Assembly (NCBI GenBank): GCA_947165675.1
Contig: CAMVBJ010000007.1
Span: 38,826 to 102,825, forward strand
Length of the DNA: 64,000 nucleotides
Origin: an uncultured Prevotellaceae bacterium
Lineage (GTDB): Bacteria > Bacteroidota > Bacteroidia > Bacteroidales > Muribaculaceae
Reading direction: 5' to 3'
The notes beneath the pieces were generated by a model. That model made no database searches and was not told the origin of the DNA. It was given only the letters and a program-made list of their open reading frames with translations. Below, piece by piece: positions 59,042 through 64,000 of this stretch (position 1 is its first letter; every line of letters starts with the position of its first letter). A program made the position numbers and the translations under genes.

Positions 59042-60547
59042 TTATTCAAACGAGTTCTGCTTCAAGAAGTTAACCTCTTCCTGAGTGAGGTAGCGCCAGC
59101 GACCACGGGGCAGGTTCTTCTTGGTGAGGCCGGCGAAGTAAACACGGTCGAGCTTCACTACATGGTAGCCCAGTGCTTCAAAGATGCGGCGCACGACGCG
59201 GTTGCGACCCGAGTGGATCTCGATGCCGGCCTGCTTGCGGTCGGTGGGTGAGACATAGCTCACGGCGTCGGCATGGATGGGACCGTCGTCGAGCTCAACG
59301 CCGTCGGCGATGTGCTGCATGTCCTCCTCGCTGATGGGCTTGTCGGTCCACACTTGGTAGATTTTCTTCTTGACATATTGGGGGTGGGCGAGCTTGGCCG
59401 CGAGGTCACCATCGTTGGTGAGCAGGAGCACACCAGTGGTGTTGCGGTCCAGGCGTCCCACGGGATAGATGCGTTCCTCACAGGCACCCTTGACGAGGTC
59501 CATAACGGTCTTGCGGCCGTTGGGGTCATCGCTGGTGGTGACGCAGTCCTTGGGCTTATTGAGCAGGATGTAGCACTTCTTCTCGGTGGTTACAATCTCT
59601 CCATTGTATTCCACAATGTCCTTGGGGGTGATTTTCATGCCGAGTTCGGTAGCTACCTCGCCGTTGACCTTGACGAGACCCTTCTGGATGTATTCATCGG
59701 CAACACGGCGCGAGCAGATGCCGGCGTTGGCCATGAACTTGTTCAAGCGGATCTCCATGTTGGGATCGATAGCGGGCTCCTCATAGATGATGCGTTGGGG
59801 CTTGGGTGTAAAGCGCATCTGGGGTTTGGGACCCTGGCGCTTGGGACGCTGCTGATAGCCGCCCTGCTGGCGCTGCTGGTAGCCGCCTTGACGCTGCTGG
59901 TAGCCGCCCTGCTGGCGCTGCTGGTAGCCGCCCTGCTGGCGCTGCTGGTAACCACCCTGCTGGCGCTGCTGGTAACCACCCTGACGCTGCTGGTAGCCGC
60001 CTTGACGCTGCTGGTAGCCGCCTTGACGCTGCTGGTAACCACCCTGACGCTGCTGGTAGCCGCCTTGACGCTGCTGGTATCCGCCTTGACGCTGCTGGTA
60101 TCCACCTTGACGCTGCTGGTAACCACCTTGACGCTGCTGGTAGCCGCCTTGACGCTGCTGATAGCCAGTCTGCTGGTCGGCAGGCATGTTGTTGCCCTCG
60201 GCATTAGTGTCTTGCTCTTCGTTGCCTTGGGGTTGCTGATATCGTTGCTGATAACGGGGCTGGTAGCCACCCTGATGCTGGTAGCCACCTTGACGGGGTT
60301 GATAACCACCCTGACGGGGCTGGTAGCCACCCTGTCGGGGTTGATAGCCCTGACGGTGATAACCGCCTTGACGGGGCTGATAACCTTCTTGCTGGTAACC
60401 ATCGGCAGTCGATTCGTGCTCAGACTGCTGAGGCTCATGGGCGCTATACTCTACTTTCTCATAGCGACCGCTTTCCAAGTTCTCCTCTACACTGGGATTG
60501 CTCTCTCCGATTCTGGGCCTTTTGGGCTTTTTCAAATTTTCGTCCAT
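59042..60547 (-). CDS. RluB-type 23S rRNA pseudouridine synthase with long repeat-rich N-terminus
   Basis: A 501-aa protein whose C-terminal 245 residues are an RsuA/RluB-family pseudouridine synthase: S4 RNA-binding domain (about 263-310: IRLNKFMANAGICSRRVADE), catalytic Asp367 in GRLDRNTTG and the HSGRNRVVRRIFEALGYHV motif. The N-terminal about 240 residues are low-complexity: charged start (MDENLKKPKRPRIGE), then RQGGYQ/PRQGGY repeats, a short acidic break (GNEEQDTNAEGNNM) and about 16 further QQRQGGY repeats. The repeats resemble the Arg-Gly tails of RNA chaperones and probably bind RNA. The class is secure; whether the target is U2605 (RluB) is inferred. The repeat number is likely variable. 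Confidence 0.9.
   Translation of the reverse strand: MDENLKKPKRPRIGESNPSVEENLESGRYEKVEYSAHEPQQSEHESTADGYQQEGYQPRQGGYHRQGYQPRQGGYQPRQGGYQPRQGGYQHQGGYQPRYQQRYQQPQGNEEQDTNAEGNNMPADQQTGYQQRQGGYQQRQGGYQQRQGGYQQRQGGYQQRQGGYQQRQGGYQQRQGGYQQRQGGYQQRQGGYQQRQQGGYQQRQQGGYQQRQQGGYQQRQGGYQQRQQGGYQQRPKRQGPKPQMRFTPKPQRIIYEEPAIDPNMEIRLNKFMANAGICSRRVADEYIQKGLVKVNGEVATELGMKITPKDIVEYNGEIVTTEKKCYILLNKPKDCVTTSDDPNGRKTVMDLVKGACEERIYPVGRLDRNTTGVLLLTNDGDLAAKLAHPQYVKKKIYQVWTDKPISEEDMQHIADGVELDDGPIHADAVSYVSPTDRKQAGIEIHSGRNRVVRRIFEALGYHVVKLDRVYFAGLTKKNLPRGRWRYLTQEEVNFLKQNSFE
59846..60168 (-). repeat. Coding minisatellite, 21- and 24-base units
   Basis: Tandem units encoding QQRQGGY (21 bases) or QQRQQGGY (24 bases), about 16 in a row within the pseudouridine synthase gene; neighbouring units differ by single silent bases. 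A second, shorter repeat block of PRQGGYQ type lies at about 60255-60400. Confidence 0.85.
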
Positions 60548-60695
60548 CGTTTGCTAAAAATTGAATGGTTACAGTTTTGTTTTGTCTTGTTTTGTGAAAT
60601 TTAAGATGTAATTCTTAATGGCCTCTCGGCCGGTTGCAACACTCTATATATAAGATAGATATAGATATTTCTTATCTCTTTTGATGCTTTCATTG

Positions 60696-60770
60696 TGGGC
60701 AGTGAGGGATTCGAACCCCCGACCCTCTGCTTGTAAGGCAGATGCTCTGAACCAACTGCGCTAACTGCCC
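60696..60770 (-). tRNA. tRNA-Val (anticodon UAC)
   Basis: Acceptor GGGCAGT/ACTGCCC, D arm GCGC/GAGC-type, anticodon stem TCTGC/GCAGA with loop CTTACAA (anticodon TAC), T arm GGGGG/CCCTC-type with TTCGAAT loop; discriminator A, no encoded CCA. Confidence 0.94.
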
Positions 60771-60918
60771 GTTAAGGGACTTTTCACAGGAAAAGCACTG
60801 CAAAATTACTCCAAAGTTTTTATATTTCCCAAATAATTAAGAAAAATTATTATCTCCGGCAGTCATGGCTGAAATGTACTCAATAACGAGTCTCATAATT
60901 AGGGTGTTTCAAACAAAA

Positions 60919-60945
60919 TTGAGGTGCTCATTGCGAGCACCTCAA
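60919..60945 (-). terminator. Terminator of mdh
   Basis: Perfect 11-bp stem TTGAGGTGCTC/GAGCACCTCAA with a five-base loop, followed by a TTTTG tail on the minus strand. Confidence 0.8.
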
Positions 60946-60986
60946 CGATAGCTGTCAATTGTCTTATTTTACAAGGACTGAATTGA

Positions 60987-61976
60987 TTACAGGTTGGGGT
61001 TGATCTTGTTCCACTCGCTGATGGGAGGAACGATGTTCAGCTCAACCAGCTCGTCGCGCATGTGGCACAGGTGCTCGTAGCTGGCATCGAGCTTGGCGTT
61101 CTCCTCGGGGGTACCCTGGGGCACCTTGTAGGTAGCACCATTCTCGTCGAGCACGGTGTCCATAGCCATCATGATGTGGTTGTACTTGTCGTTGCTCACG
61201 TAGGTGCCAACGGGGAAGCGGAACTTCTCACCGCCCATGACCGAACGGATCATCTCTATCGACATCTGAGCGGGGCTCTGGAAGGAGCTGCGACCGCGCA
61301 GTTCGATGATCTTGGCGCCACCCTTGGTGACGTCGGTCTTCATCTGCTCCCACTCCTCGGCGGGGAACTCGTCGGTGCCGATGATGTCGGTCAACTTGCG
61401 GCCAGCGATCTCGACGTGGCTGCCGAATACTGCCATCTGCTCACCGTGGCCACCATAGGTAGCGCATCCGGTGATCTCGTTGCGCATTACGTTGAACTTC
61501 TTGGCCAGGGCACTCTGCAAGCGGGTGGTGTCGAGAGCGGCCAGGGTGGTTACCTGGTTGGGCTTCAAGCCGCTATAGAGCAGGGTTACCAGACCCGTCA
61601 GGTCGGCGGGGTTGAAGATGATGATGACGTGCTTCACGTCGGGGCAGTAGTTCTTGATGTCCTTGCCCAAGCCCTCGGCGATCTCGCAGTTGCCCTTGAG
61701 CAGGTCCTCGCGGGTCATACCAGCCTTGCGGGGAGCACCACCGCTCGAGATGATGTATTTAGCACCGGTGAAAGCTTCCTTGGCATCGGTGGTAGCGGTG
61801 ATATTCACGTCATTGAAACCGCTCTGGCGCATTTCTTCGGCCACGCCCTCGGGCGAGAATACGTCATACAAGCAGATGTTAGTGGTCAAGCCCATGGTGA
61901 GGGCGGTCTGTACCATGTTAGAGCCAATCATGCCGGCAGCGCCGACGATGACTAATTTGTCGTTAGTTAATGCCAT
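60987..61976 (-). CDS. mdh: Malate dehydrogenase
   Basis: NAD-dependent enzyme interconverting malate and oxaloacetate; 329 aa. The Rossmann start is KLVIVGAAGMIGSNMVQ, followed by IISSGGAPRKAGMTREDLLKGN (substrate loop with Arg), IIIFNPADLTGLVTLLYSG and the catalytic pair region TRLQSALA...TYGGHGEQMAVF (catalytic His within GGHGEQ). Its lactate/malate family assignment as MDH is supported by the Arg residues of the active-site loop. In gut Bacteroidota it acts in the reductive branch from oxaloacetate to succinate. Promoter about 55 bases upstream, terminator downstream. Confidence 0.95.
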   Translation of the reverse strand: MALTNDKLVIVGAAGMIGSNMVQTALTMGLTTNICLYDVFSPEGVAEEMRQSGFNDVNITATTDAKEAFTGAKYIISSGGAPRKAGMTREDLLKGNCEIAEGLGKDIKNYCPDVKHVIIIFNPADLTGLVTLLYSGLKPNQVTTLAALDTTRLQSALAKKFNVMRNEITGCATYGGHGEQMAVFGSHVEIAGRKLTDIIGTDEFPAEEWEQMKTDVTKGGAKIIELRGRSSFQSPAQMSIEMIRSVMGGEKFRFPVGTYVSNDKYNHIMMAMDTVLDENGATYKVPQGTPEENAKLDASYEHLCHMRDELVELNIVPPISEWNKINPNL

Positions 61977-62031
61977 GATTGTATTTCCTCTTTATTTAAT
62001 CTTTAATAATTACGTTGAAATTTTACCACCG

Positions 62032-62039
62032 CAAAGGTA
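62032..62039 (-). promoter_or_regulatory. -7 promoter box of mdh
   Basis: TACCTTTG on the minus strand. Confidence 0.6.
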
Positions 62040-62125
62040 CTGCTTTTTTTGGGAGAGTCACAAGCAAAATGCAACTTATAATGATTAAATATTGTGAAAT
62101 CGGCCCCAATGCGTGACAAAATGAC

Positions 62126-62133
62126 TAACTTTG
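62126..62133 (+). promoter_or_regulatory. -7 promoter box of recR
   Basis: TAACTTTG, 21 bases before the start codon; divergent from the mdh promoter. Confidence 0.6.
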
Positions 62134-62154
62134 CCCTCCCAACGATTGAGGTTC

Positions 62155-62784
62155 ATGGAACAGGAATTTGCATCAAGGTTATTGGAGTCGGCGGTCAGTG
62201 AGTTCGCCAAGTTGCCGGGCATCGGGCGCAAGACGGCCCTGCGCCTCGTGCTGCACTTGTTGAAGCAGGACGAGGGGGAAGCGGTCTCCTTTGGCGAGGC
62301 CATCATCAGGCTGCGCCGCGAGATACGCTATTGCAAGGTGTGCCACAACATCAGCGAGACCGAGGTGTGTCCCATCTGCAGCAACCCGTCGCGTGATGCG
62401 AGCACCATCTGCGTCGTCGAGAACGTCAAGGACGTGATGAGTATCGAGAATACCCATCAGCATCATGGCCTGTACCATGTGCTGGGCGGCCTCATCTCGC
62501 CCATGGACGGCATTGGCCCCAGCGACATCGAGGTCGATAGCCTGGAGCAACGCGTGCGTGAGGGTGGGGTGAAGGAGGTCATCCTGGCCCTGAGCGCGAC
62601 GATGGAGGGCGACACCACCAACTTCTACATCTTTCGCCGCTTGGCCCCGTACCCCGACGTCAAGATCACTATCCTGGCGCGCGGCGTGAGCGTGGGCAAC
62701 GAGATCGAGTACACCGACGAGTTGACCCTGGGGCGCTCCATCATGAACCGCACCCTCTTCAGTGACACTTTCCACAAGGAATAA
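62155..62784 (+). CDS. recR: Recombination protein RecR
   Basis: Part of the RecFOR/RecOR pathway that loads RecA at gaps. 209 aa. I start at the ATG at 62155 ([10 protein letters not shown]); an upstream TTG lies in the promoter. Helix-hairpin-helix [18 protein letters not shown], four-Cys zinc finger [16 protein letters not shown] (Cys pairs), Toprim domain starting [16 protein letters not shown], and Walker-like C-terminal [19 protein letters not shown] are all intact. Transcribed from its own promoter, divergent from mdh. Confidence 0.96.
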   Translation: MEQEFASRLLESAVSEFAKLPGIGRKTALRLVLHLLKQDEGEAVSFGEAIIRLRREIRYCKVCHNISETEVCPICSNPSRDASTICVVENVKDVMSIENTHQHHGLYHVLGGLISPMDGIGPSDIEVDSLEQRVREGGVKEVILALSATMEGDTTNFYIFRRLAPYPDVKITILARGVSVGNEIEYTDELTLGRSIMNRTLFSDTFHKE

Positions 62785-62903
62785 CGTTAAAAGTGAAAGA
62801 AATACAATTTTTATATATATCTGATTTGCAATTAATTGTGTTTCTTGTACTTCTTGTTTTCATAATAATAAAATAAAACGATAGTGATTGTCGTTTCTAC
62901 ATT

Positions 62904-63041
62904 ATGGCCGACAATGATTTTGCATACCGTCAGGAGGACGCCGAGAAGCGCCGTCGCCGTCGTGAAGCCGAGCGGCAGCGACGCCTTCGCCACGCCCGCG
63001 AGGAATACATCAAGAAGAAACAGCAGCAGGAAAACGACTAA
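62904..63041 (+). CDS. Small charged protein, 45 aa
   Basis: A 45-codon frame (ATG at 62904, stop at 63039-63041) encoding a highly charged, probably helical peptide: MADNDFAYRQEDAEKRRRRR and then alternating Arg, Glu and Gln to a Lys/Gln-rich end. It begins 119 bases after recR, and only 6 bases separate it from the next gene in the same direction, consistent with a real co-transcribed small gene. No family known to me. Composition would suit nucleic-acid binding or a coiled coil. Confidence 0.55.
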   Translation: MADNDFAYRQEDAEKRRRRREAERQRRLRHAREEYIKKKQQQEND

Positions 63042-63047
63042 CCAGCC

Positions 63048-63920
63048 ATGAACATAAGCAGAGTACTGGTGCGTGCCTATTGTGTGCTGGAATTTGTTGC
63101 GGCACTTCTTGTCACGGCACTGGTGATAAGCATGCGCATGGCTGACCCGATTCATGACCGTGCCGAGTACCTCGACTATTGGGAGATGGGGCTGATCGGG
63201 TTGGCATGGATGTTCTTCATCAGCTTGCCCGTCATCCTTGTCTATCTCATCTCGCTGGTGCGTGCCATCCCGTTGCGCACCATCAGGCAGAGGGCCATGC
63301 TCGCCATCCACGTGTTCAATGTGGCCTTATGGGTGGTTTTCTACCTTGTCCTACCCAGGACAGAGCCCTGCACTGCTGTCGAGATGGAACGCCATTACAT
63401 CTCCCATCAAGACCAGATCCATGACCTGATTGCCTATACCAAATCATGCCTTAACGACTCTACTGCCCTCCATTACGAGATCAAGCATGGAGGTGACACA
63501 GCAATCAGTGCCGACAACTTTGGTGGCCAGTGGAATGTCTACCTTGATGACAAGGACTCGGTGCTGCTGATCACCGGCATCACACACGCACAATTTGACA
63601 CCATCACTGCCATGATGAAGAAAGCAGGAGTTACGGGCCTTGATATCAACAGGGGCGGCTATAACCGCAAGTCCTGCCTCGTCTACCGTTACTACGGCTC
63701 CACATGCTATGAGTACGTCATCAACCACGACCTCACACAGCAGGTGGACACCACTGGTGGTCCGCTGGGCGACCTGCAGGATATCGCCTATAATGACAGT
63801 ATCCATTTCCAGAGCCTGGGCGGTCTCGTGTGGCACGGTTTCCCCGACCATGACCAGTACAACAAGAAGGGGCAAAGAGTTGTCAATGGTCAGAGAATCC
63901 CTCCATCGTTGACATTTTAA
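63048..63920 (+). CDS. Unknown membrane-anchored protein
   Basis: A 290-aa protein I do not recognise. The N-terminal third has three hydrophobic segments (about 10-28, 48-70 and 83-103); the remaining 185 residues are soluble and probably periplasmic (starting PRTEPCTAVEMERHY, with IKHGGDTAISADNFGGQWNVY and SCLVYRYYGSTCYEYVINHD). Strand-helix alternation and the DNRGG-like segment do not point to a known enzyme. Two or three Cys in the soluble part could form a disulfide. It follows the 45-aa gene by 6 bases and ends before a strong terminator, so the two form a unit. Confidence 0.6.
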   Translation: MNISRVLVRAYCVLEFVAALLVTALVISMRMADPIHDRAEYLDYWEMGLIGLAWMFFISLPVILVYLISLVRAIPLRTIRQRAMLAIHVFNVALWVVFYLVLPRTEPCTAVEMERHYISHQDQIHDLIAYTKSCLNDSTALHYEIKHGGDTAISADNFGGQWNVYLDDKDSVLLITGITHAQFDTITAMMKKAGVTGLDINRGGYNRKSCLVYRYYGSTCYEYVINHDLTQQVDTTGGPLGDLQDIAYNDSIHFQSLGGLVWHGFPDHDQYNKKGQRVVNGQRIPPSLTF

Positions 63921-63950
63921 TCAATATTTTGATAATGATAGTAAGGGGAA

Positions 63951-63996
63951 AACAAGCCCTATGTTTGCACCGTCAAAGTCAAACATAGGGCTTGTT
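63951..63996 (+). terminator. Terminator at the right end
   Basis: Perfect 17-bp stem (63951-63967 with 63980-63996, arms AACAAGCCCTATGTTTG and its complement) around a 12-base loop, 31 bases after the last gene. Confidence 0.75.
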
Positions 63997-64000
63997 GGCT

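Noticed and set aside
59273..60604. A 443-codon frame opposite the pseudouridine synthase gene
   Set aside because: It mirrors the minisatellite and reads as endless Leu/Thr/Val repeats; no family resemblance.

Overview
The window reads as chromosomal DNA of a gut-type Bacteroidales bacterium (phylum Bacteroidota), most like the Muribaculaceae or Prevotellaceae. Reasons: almost every transcription unit is preceded by the Bacteroidota housekeeping promoter (a TAnnTTTG -7 box, sometimes with a TTTG -33 box 19 bp upstream) rather than by Shine-Dalgarno sites. The gene content is also typical: M13 and C10 peptidases, dockerin-like tails on secreted peptidases, a type IX secretion sorting tail, a BT_3928-type DoxX protein, a DUF1599 protein, and a GH31 enzyme with a signal peptide. 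The family is an inference from gene content; no 16S gene is present.

Layout. 1-20 kb is ordinary core and envelope sequence: end of tatD, M13 peptidase, dinD, dnaB, GH31 glucosidase, ybjQ-like gene, an outer-membrane barrel protein, a split lysine exporter (lysO), a lipoprotein, two secreted peptidases (M6 and C10) ending in dockerin-like repeats, and a CDF metal exporter. 20-37.8 kb is an accessory region. It begins with broken genes (metallophosphoesterase end, WYL-regulator end). Next comes an AT-rich five-gene operon (methyltransferase with a Cys cluster, minimal SF1 helicase, 717-aa unknown protein, DUF1848 protein with a C-terminal CX3CX2C motif, small membrane protein), which is my best candidate for an undescribed defence-like system. 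It is followed by a tandem-repeat array, the front end of a WYL regulator, an AAA/DUF4143 ATPase, a NADAR-like protein beside tRNA-Lys, an organoarsenical operon (arsR, arsF-like, arsG-like, thioredoxin, permease) bracketed by perfect 34-bp direct repeats, a Fic protein, remnants of an FKBP gene, a DUF5714 protein and a DUF5131 protein. A tRNA operon (Gly, Gly, Leu) closes the region.

38-64 kb is again core: folE, SPOR protein, tpiA, an AraC regulator, an acyl-ACP thioesterase, etfB-etfA-acyl-CoA dehydrogenase, a kinase/AAA+ fusion with a small partner protein, the BT_3928 and DUF1599 genes, a 1635-aa secreted carbohydrate-binding-like protein, recA, asnS, an rluB-like gene with a minisatellite, tRNA-Val, mdh, recR and two unknown small genes.

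Functional links: etfBA plus the dehydrogenase form one acyl-CoA oxidation/electron transfer unit. The ars genes form one detoxification unit controlled by an operator lying in its own promoter. The five-gene AT-rich operon has overlapping or near-touching reading frames and one promoter. DUF1599, BT_3928, tpiA, SPOR and folE, which from memory form one operon in Bacteroides, are here separated by about 8 kb of other genes.
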